Shown here piece after piece: positions 7,743 through 17,028 of a stretch of 64,000 nucleotides of DNA. The position numbers and the translations under genes are program-made. Origin of the DNA: Deinococcus hopiensis KR-140 (GTDB lineage Bacteria > Deinococcota > Deinococci > Deinococcales > Deinococcaceae); contig CALPYF020000012.1 in assembly GCA_943327755.2 (NCBI GenBank), positions 1 through 64,000 of the forward strand, in the 5' to 3' direction. The notes below the pieces were generated by a model that saw only the letters and a program-made list of their open reading frames with translations, was not told the DNA's origin and did not search any database. The number at the start of each line of letters is the position of its first letter. Position 1 is the stretch's first letter.

Positions 7743-9566
7743 TTACCGTACCTGACCGAATTTATTCTCCGGGATCAGACGCGTCAGGTCCGTCCGGATA
7801 GCGTCCGGATTCGGCTGCGCGGCATGCTCGGCTAGGAGTCGCAGCTCCCGATCAATCAGTTCCGTGTCGACTGGCGCAAGTTTCGCGCTGAAGATCTCCA
7901 TGTGAGTCGTGGCGTCAATGCCCTCACTGGTGGTGAGCAACTCCTCGTACAGTTTCTCGCCGGGGCGAATGCCGCTGAACACCACGTCAACATTCGTTGC
8001 GCCACTTAGCCGGATCACGTCACGTGCCAGATCGGCGATCTTGACCGGGTCACCCATGTTCAGGACATAGACTTTCCCGTTCTCGGCCAGACCACCAGCT
8101 TGCAGGACCAGCCGTGACGCTTCGGGAATGGTCATGAAGTATCGCACCATCTCCGGGTGAGTCACGGTGATCGGCCCTCCTGCTCGGATCTGCGCCATGA
8201 AGGTCGGTACGACGCTGCCCCGGCTTCCAAGAACGTTGCCGAAGCGGACGGAGACAAAGGCCTGGTGTGGCTGCGCGCGCGCTGCGCCGGCCGAGACGAC
8301 CATCTCCGCAACCCGTTTGGAAGCCCCCATGACACTGGTCGGGTTTACAGCCTTGTCCGTGGAGACATTCACCAGACGGACAGTGCCGTATTCCAGGCAG
8401 AGGTTGACAACGTTCCGGGTGCCCATGACGTTGTTCAGAATCGCCTCAGAGGGGGTGCGCTCCATCAGCGGAACGTGCTTGTGGGCCGCTGCGTGGAACA
8501 CGACCTCCGGCCGGTATTCTTCAAAGACCGCGCGCAGCCGAGCCTCATCGCGCACGTCACCGATGAGTGCGATCTTCTCGACCTCTTGGAAGGTCCGTGT
8601 CAATTCCTGCTGAACCCCGAAGATGCTATTCTCCCCTCGGCCGAACAGTAGGATCGTGCGGGGCTCGAACGCCACGAGTTGCCGAACAAGTTCCGAACCG
8701 ATGCTGCCCCCCGCTCCCGTGACGAGGATCACGCGGTCTTTCAGGTATCCGGCGATCTCCGAGGTGTTGAGCTGAACCGGAGGGCGCCTCAACAGGTCCT
8801 CAACATTCACGTCGCGGATCTGATTGATATTCACGTCACCGGAAAGAATCTCGAAGACGCCAGGAATGATCCGGTAACGCACCTGCGCTTCCCCAGCCAG
8901 ATCCACCACCTGCCGTACGAAGTCACCGGTGGCCGACGGCACGGCAATCAGTACCTCCTGCGCTCCCTCGCGGGTTACGATGGCCGGCAACTCGGCAATG
9001 CGGCCGAAGACCGGAAGTCCTACCACCAGCTGGCGCTGCTTCCCCGCTTCATCATCAAGAAAGCCGATGGGACGCAGCCCCGATTCCGGATGCCTGAGCA
9101 TCTCGCGGGCGAAGAGTGCGCCTGCACTCCCGGCCCCCACGATCAGGACGCGCCGCTGATCCGGCGTTCCCCGGCTGCGGACGTTCTCTGCCAGCAGGCG
9201 AGCCAGGACGCGGACGCCACCCATGAGCAGCACGCTCAGCACGCCAGACAGCAGGGGCACACTACGGGGCAGCTGTAACCAGCTCTGCAGAATGAAGCCC
9301 AGCGCGAACATCAGCAGGGTTGCCATCGTCACAGCGCGCGCCAGCACCATCAGATCCGGTACGCCCACCCGTTGCCAAGTCTGCCGCGGCAGCCGGTAGT
9401 ACCAGGCGGCAACTGCCATGACAGCTACACTCAGCCCGATATAGCCCACGACATTCAGAGGAATTCCCAGTGTCACCAGCGTGGGTTTCCGGAAGGCATA
9501 CGCTAGGAGTGCTGCCGCCGCCCACAGGGCCAGATCGGTCAGAAACTTGATCAACGTGTTGTTCAT
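7743..9566 (-). CDS. membrane UDP-sugar 4,6-dehydratase (CapD/WbpM/PglF-like)
   Basis: 607 residues. Four or five N-terminal membrane helices are followed by a nucleotide-binding domain (RVLIVGAGSAGALFAREML) and then a short-chain dehydrogenase domain starting VILVTGAGGSIGSELVRQL. The active-site stretch NVSTDKAVNPTSVMGASKR has Met in place of the usual Tyr, as in WbpM and PglF. The family converts UDP-GlcNAc to the 4-keto-6-deoxy sugar. The start is set at the ATG at 9566; the frame is open further but lies over the end of the upstream gene. It follows the aminotransferase by 19 nt, the expected partner for making a 4-amino-6-deoxy sugar. Confidence 0.88.
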   Translation of the reverse strand: MNNTLIKFLTDLALWAAAALLAYAFRKPTLVTLGIPLNVVGYIGLSVAVMAVAAWYYRLPRQTWQRVGVPDLMVLARAVTMATLLMFALGFILQSWLQLPRSVPLLSGVLSVLLMGGVRVLARLLAENVRSRGTPDQRRVLIVGAGSAGALFAREMLRHPESGLRPIGFLDDEAGKQRQLVVGLPVFGRIAELPAIVTREGAQEVLIAVPSATGDFVRQVVDLAGEAQVRYRIIPGVFEILSGDVNINQIRDVNVEDLLRRPPVQLNTSEIAGYLKDRVILVTGAGGSIGSELVRQLVAFEPRTILLFGRGENSIFGVQQELTRTFQEVEKIALIGDVRDEARLRAVFEEYRPEVVFHAAAHKHVPLMERTPSEAILNNVMGTRNVVNLCLEYGTVRLVNVSTDKAVNPTSVMGASKRVAEMVVSAGAARAQPHQAFVSVRFGNVLGSRGSVVPTFMAQIRAGGPITVTHPEMVRYFMTIPEASRLVLQAGGLAENGKVYVLNMGDPVKIADLARDVIRLSGATNVDVVFSGIRPGEKLYEELLTTSEGIDATTHMEIFSAKLAPVDTELIDRELRLLAEHAAQPNPDAIRTDLTRLIPENKFGQVR

Positions 9567-9585
9567 GCCTGATGCCTCGGATGAA

Positions 9586-10770
9586 TCATGGCAGCTGGGC
9601 CTGCGCCATGACCGTATCGACCACGTCGGCCATCCGGTGCATGTCCACGTCTGACAGAGTTGGGTGCACCAAGAACATAAGGGACGTTTCACCGAGTTCC
9701 TGCGCGGCAGGGAGGCGGCGCTGTGGTCCGTACCCGGCATCCGTGAAGGCTTTCTCCAAATATATTTCCGAGCACGACCCGCTGAAGCACGGCACGCCCT
9801 GCGCCGAGATGGCGTTCATGATCCGGTCACGGTCCCAGCCATCCGCAAGCCGCTCTGACCTGATGAAGAGGTAGTACTTGTAATATGCATGGTGGATGTC
9901 ACGGTCAGGGGGTGTCAGGCGGAAAGCCGGGTGCCTGCTCAACCGCGCAGTGAGAATGTCAGCGTTCGCGCGGCGCCGCTCGATCCAGGTCGGCAGCTTA
10001 CGTAGCTGCAGCCGGCCGATTGATGCCTGCACTTCCAGCATTCGCCAGTTCGTACCGAAAGACTCATGGAGCCAGCGGAATCCCGGCGCATGCTCGCGGT
10101 GGTAGACCGCGTCGTAGCTCTTCCCGTGGTCTTTGTACGCCCACGCCTTCTTCCACACCTCGGTGTCATTCAGGGCTAGCAGGCCCCCCTCGCCCCCGGT
10201 CGTCATGATCTTGTCCTGGCAGAACGAGAACGCGCCCGCATGCCCGATACTGCCGACAGGTCGCCCCTTGTAAAACGCCCCATGCGCCTGTGCACAGTCC
10301 TCTATGACGATCAAGTCATGTTCCTGCGCCAGTTTCATGATCGGGTCCATATCACACGGCCAGCCTGCCAAGTGGACGGCGATAATGGCGCGGGTTCTTT
10401 CCGTGATCAGCGGACGGATCGTCTCTACGCTGATGTTCTGACTGACCGGATCAACGTCAGCGATGACTGGTACGCAGCCACGCATGACCGCCGCACTGGC
10501 CGACGCAATAAAGGTTCTGGCCGTCGTGATGACCTCGTCCCCGGCGCCTATACCGAAGGCATACAGCGCCAGTTCCAGAGCCAGTGTGCCGTTGTGAAGT
10601 GCGATGGCATGCTGAACGCCCAGATACTCGGCGTACTCACGTTCAAACTGGCGCGCTTCATCGCCCGTCCAGTAATTGACTTTCCCGGACTGGAGCACGT
10701 CAGTCACGGCCTGCACCTCATCCTGTTCGAAGATAGGCCAACCTGCAAAGGGCGGAACAGTGCGGTTCAT
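9586..10770 (-). CDS. DegT/DnrJ/EryC1/StrS aminotransferase (PglE-like)
   Basis: 394 residues, the normal length. PLP-dependent sugar aminotransferase that would aminate the 4-keto sugar from the downstream dehydratase. The internal aldimine lysine lies in FSFCQDKIMTTGGEGGLLAL, and the PLP-anchoring region in VIEDCAQAHGAFYKG. The C-terminal HPTLSDVDM stretch is typical. A -10 box TATTCT (10785-10780) stands 9 nt before the ATG, so this gene and the dehydratase may form their own transcript, separated by a terminator and a 366-nt gap from the gene before. PseC-type function cannot be excluded. Confidence 0.85.
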   Translation of the reverse strand: MNRTVPPFAGWPIFEQDEVQAVTDVLQSGKVNYWTGDEARQFEREYAEYLGVQHAIALHNGTLALELALYAFGIGAGDEVITTARTFIASASAAVMRGCVPVIADVDPVSQNISVETIRPLITERTRAIIAVHLAGWPCDMDPIMKLAQEHDLIVIEDCAQAHGAFYKGRPVGSIGHAGAFSFCQDKIMTTGGEGGLLALNDTEVWKKAWAYKDHGKSYDAVYHREHAPGFRWLHESFGTNWRMLEVQASIGRLQLRKLPTWIERRRANADILTARLSRHPAFRLTPPDRDIHHAYYKYYLFIRSERLADGWDRDRIMNAISAQGVPCFSGSCSEIYLEKAFTDAGYGPQRRLPAAQELGETSLMFLVHPTLSDVDMHRMADVVDTVMAQAQLP

Positions 10771-11087
10771 ATGATGGCCAGAATACGCGTATGCCGCACA
10801 AGTTTGAAAGGCCAGACACGGAATCCATTCATGATCACGTGACCACCCCCCATACGGAAGTTGACCGCCCGGCCAGACTCTAATAGCGGCGGGCTGCCGT
10901 CACGTGAGCTCAGAGCAGCGTTCGGACCTATCAAGGGAAGCGCCCAGACCAAGTCTGATACAGAAGGCCGTCCATCTGGCCCGACTGAATCAACCCCATT
11001 CTGGTCACGCCCAGCGACCGCCGTGCTTGCTCGGGTGGGTTGGTTGATCCCACGGGCAGGCCCCGAGCCGGAAGGCCACGGCCACTG
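10771..11087. other. non-coding gap inside the polysaccharide locus
   Basis: About 320 nt with high GC and no convincing gene. It holds the -10 box for the aminotransferase gene at one end and the upstream terminator at the other. Short frames here have no start signals or recognisable domains. Confidence 0.5.
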
Positions 11088-11130
11088 CGCTGCCTCAGCC
11101 GCACGCTTGTGAAGGGCGGCTGAGGCAGCG
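11088..11130 (-). terminator. terminator after the GT4-PGT fusion gene
   Basis: Perfect 15-bp stem (11088-11102 with 11116-11130) with a 13-nt loop, starting 6 nt after the stop codon. It separates the cassette-proximal operon from the aminotransferase/dehydratase pair. Confidence 0.75.
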
Positions 11131-11136
11131 GGCTGC

Positions 11137-12849
11137 TCACGGTTGGGGACCGGAACCCGTGAAGCGCGGCATCGTGGCCTCTCCTGCAGCACTGATGCCC
11201 TCACGCTGGAAGACCTTCTGAACAGTCATCATCATGATTTTTGCGTCCAGGGCCAACGAGTGGTTCTCGACGTACCAGACGTCACGCTCGAACTTCTCAT
11301 CCCACGACAGGGCGTTACGTCCGTTGACCTGCGCCCAACCAGTGACGCCTGGCCGGACGTCGTGCCGCCGCAACTGACGCTCGCTGTACAGCGGAAGGTA
11401 GGACATCAGAAGGGGCCGCGGCCCGACAAGACTCATGTCGCCCCGGAGTACGTTCCACAGTTCCGGTAATTCGTCAAGACTCGTCGCCCGCAACAACCTC
11501 CCGAATCGGGTCAACCGTACCGAGTCCGGGAGCAACTCTCCATTTGGGGCGCGCTCATCCGTCATGGTCCGGAACTTGTACATGGTGAATGGTTGTCCTG
11601 CCAGCCCGGGGCGCACCTGCTTGAACAGGACTGGACTCCCCAGCTTAAAGCGCACCAGCAAAGCCAGCAGTAGTAGAGGACCACCCAGGACGACCAGACC
11701 CCCACCGGCCAGCACGGCATCCATCCAACGTTTGCTGCGGTGACGCCCACTCAGCTCCCGCCAATGCAGCAGTTCAGCGTAATAGTCGGCCCAGCGTTGC
11801 TGCACGCTTGTGGGGTCGAAGTTCTCGGTGACCCAGCGGCGTCCCGCCTCACCGCGCCGCCGGGTGTCCGCAGGGTCAAGCAGCGCGCTCGTCAGGGCGT
11901 CCGCAAGCGCCTCTGCATCACCTACAGGTACATGCCAACCAGTCACCCCGTCACTGACAGTGTCCTTAGCACCAGTAGTGTTGGTGACGATGCTAGGTAC
12001 TCCATTTATGGCGGCTTCCAAGGGAACTAGGCCTAGGCCTTCCCGATAGCTGGGAAAGGCCACAACTTTCATCAGAGGGTAGTATGGATAAACGTCAGGT
12101 ACAAAACCCGTCCGCAGGACCCCCGGTGTCTGCTCGATCAGGTCACGCACCTCAGGTGAAACCGGATCTCCCGGTTCATAGTCACCGATCAGCAACAGGC
12201 GGGCAGATGGTAGCCGCTTCTGCACTCGCCTGAAAGCTTCCATCAACTCCGCCATTCCCTTGTCCCGTGTGAAGCGGCCCACAAAACCGATGACCGGTGT
12301 ATCCTCCTGCAGACCCAGCGTTGCCCGGTGTGACGCGGTGATGGCCGGGTCGGTCACGCCAGGCTGCCGGACACCATTCGGGCTGCCACTGCCCAGAACC
12401 ACCGTCTTGTGTGCAGGAGTAAGGCCCAGCTCACCCACCCGTTCTTGCAGGCTGGGACTCACGCATACCACCCGGTGGGCGCAGGCCATCGCAAGACGCT
12501 CGGCAGAATGCAGCAGCCGTCCTTTCGGACCTTTCACTGTTTCCAGGCGCAGCCCATGCAGCGTGTAGATCCTTACTGGCACGCGCGCCGCCACTGCAGC
12601 CAGACCACCGATCAGGCCCGCTTTCGGTGTTCCCACATTCGTGATACTGGGCCGGAAGCTACGGATGGTCCGGTACATCGACAGGATGCTGTTAGTGTAT
12701 GTCTTTGGGCTTCGTGATTTGTGTGGTAAAAGTTCGCTGATTGAAACATGCAGTTGGAGAAGACGTGCACCATTAGATGAGATGCTCGTCTGTCTTTTAG
12801 TTTCCTCTGAGCATGTGAATATTAAAACATTTTTTTCGTATCTATGCAT
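11137..12849 (-). CDS. fusion of a GT4 glycosyltransferase (PglA-like) and a phosphoglycosyl transferase (PglC-like)
   Basis: 570 residues. Residues about 70-365 are a GT4 enzyme (GTPKAGLIGGLAA, YTLHGLRLETVKG, GFVGRFTRDKGMAEL, FPSYREGLGLVPLEA). From about 375 on it is a monotopic phosphoglycosyl transferase: one hydrophobic segment, YKFRTMTD, SLDELPELWNVLRGDMSLVG and RPGVTGWAQVNGRNA. One chain could therefore load the first sugar phosphate on undecaprenyl phosphate and add the second sugar. The first 45-50 residues are encoded by AT-rich DNA unlike the rest and do not show the usual first GT4 strand, so the N-terminus looks mosaic or truncated. A GGGAGAG site lies just before the ATG. Confidence 0.85.
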   Translation of the reverse strand: MHRYEKNVLIFTCSEETKRQTSISSNGARLLQLHVSISELLPHKSRSPKTYTNSILSMYRTIRSFRPSITNVGTPKAGLIGGLAAVAARVPVRIYTLHGLRLETVKGPKGRLLHSAERLAMACAHRVVCVSPSLQERVGELGLTPAHKTVVLGSGSPNGVRQPGVTDPAITASHRATLGLQEDTPVIGFVGRFTRDKGMAELMEAFRRVQKRLPSARLLLIGDYEPGDPVSPEVRDLIEQTPGVLRTGFVPDVYPYYPLMKVVAFPSYREGLGLVPLEAAINGVPSIVTNTTGAKDTVSDGVTGWHVPVGDAEALADALTSALLDPADTRRRGEAGRRWVTENFDPTSVQQRWADYYAELLHWRELSGRHRSKRWMDAVLAGGGLVVLGGPLLLLALLVRFKLGSPVLFKQVRPGLAGQPFTMYKFRTMTDERAPNGELLPDSVRLTRFGRLLRATSLDELPELWNVLRGDMSLVGPRPLLMSYLPLYSERQLRRHDVRPGVTGWAQVNGRNALSWDEKFERDVWYVENHSLALDAKIMMMTVQKVFQREGISAAGEATMPRFTGSGPQP

Positions 12850-12930
12850 AACTCTCCCTATTGAATACTATTTGAGCTTTTAAAAATAATAAATTTCTTG
12901 ATGACCTGGGGTTTGCACTGAAATAAGAAT

Positions 12931-14052
12931 TCAGATATCTTTATTTAATTTATTTATAAGACTTGCATATAGTTCATTATGTAGCTCGGAAATACGTTCC
13001 AGGCTATATTCTTTGATTTTCGATTTGGCATTTGCCTTGATCGTTGTGTAATTATCTGGTTGACTAAAGACTTGATCCATTATTTCTGTTAATTGTTCAA
13101 TATTCCCGACATCAAACAGCACACCGCTTTGGTCTTCTAATAGATCGACGTTGCCTCGTATTCTAGATGCAATGGGAAGGGTTCCTAAAGCCATGGCTTC
13201 AAGAAGACTGCGTGGAAGTCCTTCTTGGCTGCTTGCTAAAATAACTGCCAAGCTATTCTTCATTAAATCCGGAATATCAGAACGGTGGCCGAGAAAAATA
13301 ACTCTATCCTGAATCTTTAAATTAATAGCAAGCTGTTTTATCTCATTTTCAAGAATTCCATCTCCAGCCAAGTATAAATTAAATCCCGTTTGACACTTTG
13401 CCAGTGCATTTATAACGTCTCGATGGCGTTTTCGAGGGATAAACTCGGCGACCATTAAGAAATACGGTGTGTATTTGATTGTGGCTTTGTCCTCGATATC
13501 AGAGTATTTTTTTAGATCTATACCAATGCCGGGCATAAAAATAATATTGTCCGGCTCAACTATTTTGTACTTCCGTGCAGATTCCTCGTCAGTTCTGTTG
13601 ATAACAATTAATTTGTCAGTCCACTTGCCGGCTATGTATTCGGCAATGCCGTATATTAGATTTTTGACTAATGAATTACCTGGAAAAAAATGGAAACCAT
13701 GTGCGGTATAGACTAGCTTTATTTTAAGTCTTTCCTTAATCCATTTGTCCTTGAGGGCGAATCGCACCATAAAAGCTGCTACAGGTGTATGTACATGGAC
13801 GATATCAATATTATATTCTATAATCTTGCTTAACAATATGTCTTGAAATTTCCTATAATTGAGAAGAGATTTAAATCCACGCTGTATTGGTAAATCAAAT
13901 ACCTTTGTATACTTAGCCGATACCTTTGAGCTAACTATGTCTGATGCGGCAGCAAAATGATTGAAGTCTTTTAAAGAATGATTAACATCCGCTAAAAAAG
14001 CTTCATTTGTTCGAGAAATTGTTGTAATAGTTAAAATATTTCCTTTTTTCAT
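12931..14052 (-). CDS. GT4-family glycosyltransferase (EpsD/CapM-like)
   Basis: 373 residues. The N-terminal half has IDIVHVHTPVAAFMVRFAL and LVYTAHGFHFFPGNSLVKN, typical of EpsD/CapM-type enzymes of Gram-positive capsule loci. The C-terminal donor domain has PGIGIDLKKY, VAEFIPRKRHRDVINAL and SSQEGLPRSLLEAMALG, where the second glutamate of the GT4 EX7E motif sits. It would add a sugar to the lipid-linked repeat unit at the inner face of the membrane. AAAGGAGATAAT before the ATG is a good ribosome-binding site. It lies within the AT-rich cassette, 10 nt after the polymerase-like gene. Donor and acceptor sugars are unknown. Confidence 0.85.
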   Translation of the reverse strand: MKKGNILTITTISRTNEAFLADVNHSLKDFNHFAAASDIVSSKVSAKYTKVFDLPIQRGFKSLLNYRKFQDILLSKIIEYNIDIVHVHTPVAAFMVRFALKDKWIKERLKIKLVYTAHGFHFFPGNSLVKNLIYGIAEYIAGKWTDKLIVINRTDEESARKYKIVEPDNIIFMPGIGIDLKKYSDIEDKATIKYTPYFLMVAEFIPRKRHRDVINALAKCQTGFNLYLAGDGILENEIKQLAINLKIQDRVIFLGHRSDIPDLMKNSLAVILASSQEGLPRSLLEAMALGTLPIASRIRGNVDLLEDQSGVLFDVGNIEQLTEIMDQVFSQPDNYTTIKANAKSKIKEYSLERISELHNELYASLINKLNKDI

Positions 14053-14062
14053 ATTATCTCCT

Positions 14063-15109
14063 TTAAATTAGTGTTATCAGCCCAAGGATATTGGTCGCAA
14101 AAATAATAGACCAGATTGAAAGTTTTCTGAGAAGCGATAATTTACCTTTTCCTTTTATCGATTTTAGGGACAGTGCATATATGATCGGTGTAATAGCCCA
14201 CGACGCAAGCAGTATTCTGCTATAGAAGGGCATAAAATTGATAAGCATCCCTATTGAATTGATAACTATATATGCAGTCATGAAGAAATGCGCTTTTTTA
14301 AAATCTGCTAAGCTGGATCTTGGTGTGATGAGGTAAGACAGTATTGGCAAAGCGCTAAATATGATAAAATCTATGCGTAAACCGGTTCTAAAGTTGCTTT
14401 GGTCGCCTTCTAGATAGGCATTATACTTGGTCGCATCAAATATGCTGCTCAAGGTTGAACTGAAAGATGAGCTAAAAATACCAAGAATAATTGACATCAG
14501 CCAAATAAATATAATTACTTCTTTTCTTAATTTAAATAGAAATCCTATATAGGATATTATCATAGGGAGATGAAAAGATGCGATGATTGGTAGAATTGCT
14601 GGCGCGGTCAGAAAAATTCTTCTTACATTAAAAAAAATGCCTGCAAATAAGAAACAAATTCCAAGAGCTATTCCCTGACGAAGGCCGTTCGTGTTTAGGC
14701 TAAAATAAAACGGGCTTGCTAGAAGTAAAGTTGTGTATAAGACTACTGATGAGTTTCTGAATATGAGTATCCCTGAAATATAAAATAATGTGTTAATCAA
14801 AAGGCTGATTGATGCGATGAACACACGAGGGTCGTTCGAATATACACTGACCATTTTCAAAAATGCAACGAAGCCAGCTTCATATTGCTGCAAAAGATCA
14901 GGCCTAAGCTTATGCGTTAAGTAAAGACTCATATACGCTCTAGTATCTGTACCTACAGATGGATCACGATAGGCTATGATATATCCATATATAGCGAACA
15001 TTACCATACTCATAAGATAAAATACTGGGGTATATGATCTATTTCGTAGCCCTTGAATATTTATTTTTGATGATAGCGCGCCGCGTGTCCCGATTGTCAC
15101 TCTTATCAT
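14063..15109 (-). CDS. EpsG/Wzy-like polysaccharide polymerase
   Basis: 348 residues, nearly all hydrophobic, with about ten membrane segments. The motif DPSVGTDTRAYMSLY after the first segment and SLNTNGLRQGIALGICFL in the middle match the EpsG family, in which the GxD...Y and N-RQ motifs are typical. It is the best candidate for polymerising repeat units at the outer face. AGGAG lies only 2 nt from the ATG at 15109, so the GTG three codons on may be the true start. It lies between two glycosyltransferase genes in the AT-rich block. A second Wzy/ligase-like gene stands at 5268. Confidence 0.78.
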   Translation of the reverse strand: MIRVTIGTRGALSSKINIQGLRNRSYTPVFYLMSMVMFAIYGYIIAYRDPSVGTDTRAYMSLYLTHKLRPDLLQQYEAGFVAFLKMVSVYSNDPRVFIASISLLINTLFYISGILIFRNSSVVLYTTLLLASPFYFSLNTNGLRQGIALGICFLFAGIFFNVRRIFLTAPAILPIIASFHLPMIISYIGFLFKLRKEVIIFIWLMSIILGIFSSSFSSTLSSIFDATKYNAYLEGDQSNFRTGLRIDFIIFSALPILSYLITPRSSLADFKKAHFFMTAYIVINSIGMLINFMPFYSRILLASWAITPIIYALSLKSIKGKGKLSLLRKLSIWSIIFATNILGLITLI

Positions 15110-15183
15110 GTCTCCTAGGTCTGTATATAAGTCTGCCTAATACTCATGAGCAGTTTATTTTTAGTGCTCCTTTGCATTTATTA

Positions 15184-15996
15184 TTATCTGAGCTTCCTCA
15201 AGAGAATGACTGTCTTCCGGTTTAGATATTTCATCGTTTCAATAGTCAATGCAATGAAATATTCAAATCTACTAATATGACCTCTTCTGAGAAGCAATAA
15301 GAATGCTGCTTTTACTCCTTGAGACATAACTGAGATATCTTGACTGAGGCCAGATGCTCCGTAAGAGGCTTTAAATCCACCTGCAAGAGTAGATTTTATC
15401 AATATAAAATCTCCGGGAGAATAATTCGCGATCCAGCAGAAATAATCCTCGCCAAACCTAATATTTTCTGGAAATCTAGTGAAGTTTTCTCGAATTGCCA
15501 TAACCGTGGGAGTGGAGAAGGGATTACGAAGTAGTAGTTCTTTGCGTTTAATAACTCGAGTCTTGATGCTTTTCGAGACACCATCGAATTTTCCATTAGA
15601 AGTATGATTGAATTGATGTCCGGATAACTTCGATCTCAATTCTTCCATAATTGAGTATTGGATTTCTATCTTTGCAGGATGCCAGATATCATCTGAATCC
15701 AAGAATGCAATATACTTGCTGGTAGATTCTTCGATGCCTCTATTTCTGGTATACGATGGACCCATATTTTTACTATTGAAGTAAAATTTAACCCTCTCTC
15801 GTGGATAGGTAAATTCTTTAAGAATATTTTTTATTTTAATTACTTCGCTGGAGTCTCCTGAGTCGTCGATTATTATTATTTCTGCTACTGGTAAAGTTTG
15901 GAAGGCCACTGAATGCAATGCGCGCTTTAAGCTGTTGCTAGAAAAATAGGTTGGAATAATTACTGAGACGTCGACATATTGACTTTGGGAGAGCAT
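15184..15996 (-). CDS. GT2-family glycosyltransferase
   Basis: 270 residues. The N-terminal GT-A fold is clear: VSVIIPTYFSSNSLKRALHS, then EIIIIDDSGD and AFLDSDDIWHPAKI, where the DxD-like acidic residues bind the nucleotide sugar and metal. The C-terminal part is short and without membrane helices, so the enzyme is probably cytoplasmic and membrane-associated through its partners. It is followed 74 nt later by the polymerase-like gene and preceded by the capE-like gene with a 6-nt gap, indicating one operon. The sugar it transfers cannot be read from sequence. Confidence 0.83.
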   Translation of the reverse strand: MLSQSQYVDVSVIIPTYFSSNSLKRALHSVAFQTLPVAEIIIIDDSGDSSEVIKIKNILKEFTYPRERVKFYFNSKNMGPSYTRNRGIEESTSKYIAFLDSDDIWHPAKIEIQYSIMEELRSKLSGHQFNHTSNGKFDGVSKSIKTRVIKRKELLLRNPFSTPTVMAIRENFTRFPENIRFGEDYFCWIANYSPGDFILIKSTLAGGFKASYGASGLSQDISVMSQGVKAAFLLLLRRGHISRFEYFIALTIETMKYLNRKTVILLRKLR

Positions 15997-16002
15997 ACAA
16001 TA

Positions 16003-17028
16003 TTAAATGGATGTCATCTTACTTAATGATGACTGGATTTCGGGAATCTCAAGTAGAACTTTTTCGAGCTCATCCTGATTTAGTTGTTTGGTATTGTGTG
16101 AAGTGTAGTCGTCAATATTATTGTCGGTGAAATTATCTTCAGATTGATTCGTATAATCTAGCCTACGATTATCAGCTGACAGGCGAAGATATTCACCTCT
16201 ATCTTGGGACCTCTGTAATTCTTGACTACTGGCTAATACCTCATAAAGCTTTTCACTATGACGCTCGCCAATCACCTGAATGCCCGTATCGGTATTTGTA
16301 ATTCTTTGAATGGCGATTGCCAAATTATGTATATTAGAAGCAGGTGCTTTTTTGATAAAAATATCTCCACCTTCGGCGTTTTCGAAGGCTTCGATTACCA
16401 AATCGGTTGCTTCACTAAGATTCATCAAGAAGCGAGTCATATTCGGATTTGTGATCGTTAGGGGCTTGCCTTGATTGATCTGAGAAATAAACAATGGGAT
16501 TACCGAACCGCGGGAGTAAATTACATTCCCATAACGAACACAGGATATGATTGTTCCTTTGGAGCTGCGGCCGCGTGATTGAGCCAGCTTTTCCATAAGG
16601 GCTTTGGACATACCCATTGCATTCACTGGTTGTACAGCTTTATCAGTACTCAGGCATACCAGCCGACTAACCTTATTCTCTATTGAAGCTTCTATAACAT
16701 TTTGACTGCCGATAATATTTGTTTTGACTGCTTCGAAGGGATAAAATTCACAGGAAGGGACCTGTTTCAAAGCTGCTGCATGGAAAACGTAGTTAACACC
16801 ATATAGCGCTCTTTTTATAGAGCTAAAATCGCGTATATCGCCGATAAAATATGTAATTCTGGCTTCACCAGAAAATTCGGCTCGTAATAGTTCCTGCTTG
16901 AATTCATCTCTGCTAAATACAATGATCTCCTCGCAGTCACTTTTTAAAAGGCGTCTGATCATTTCTTTGCCAAAGGAGCCTGTGCCGCCTGTAATCAGGA
17001 TGCGTTTGGAGCTGAGAATATCATTCAT
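16003..17028 (-). CDS. UDP-GlcNAc 4,6-dehydratase/5-epimerase (CapE/WbjB-like)
   Basis: 341 residues, a soluble short-chain dehydrogenase. It has RILITGGTGSFGKEMIRRLL, FHAAALKQVPSCEFYPFEA and VCLSTDKAVQPVNAMGMSKA. The last stretch is characteristic of the CapE/FnlA/WbjB group, which converts UDP-GlcNAc to a 4-keto-6-deoxy sugar with L configuration. The product would be reduced by the enzyme encoded just upstream, whose gene overlaps this one by 8 nt. This is the second 4,6-dehydratase of the locus; the other, at 7743, is the membrane type. The L-sugar assignment is from family knowledge. Confidence 0.85.
   Translation of the reverse strand: MNDILSSKRILITGGTGSFGKEMIRRLLKSDCEEIIVFSRDEFKQELLRAEFSGEARITYFIGDIRDFSSIKRALYGVNYVFHAAALKQVPSCEFYPFEAVKTNIIGSQNVIEASIENKVSRLVCLSTDKAVQPVNAMGMSKALMEKLAQSRGRSSKGTIISCVRYGNVIYSRGSVIPLFISQINQGKPLTITNPNMTRFLMNLSEATDLVIEAFENAEGGDIFIKKAPASNIHNLAIAIQRITNTDTGIQVIGERHSEKLYEVLASSQELQRSQDRGEYLRLSADNRRLDYTNQSEDNFTDNNIDDYTSHNTKQLNQDELEKVLLEIPEIQSSLSKMTSI

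Noticed and set aside
10767..11204. 145-codon frame in the gap before the aminotransferase gene
   Set aside because: It crosses the terminator and the end of the fusion gene, has no ribosome-binding site or -10 box and no recognisable domain.
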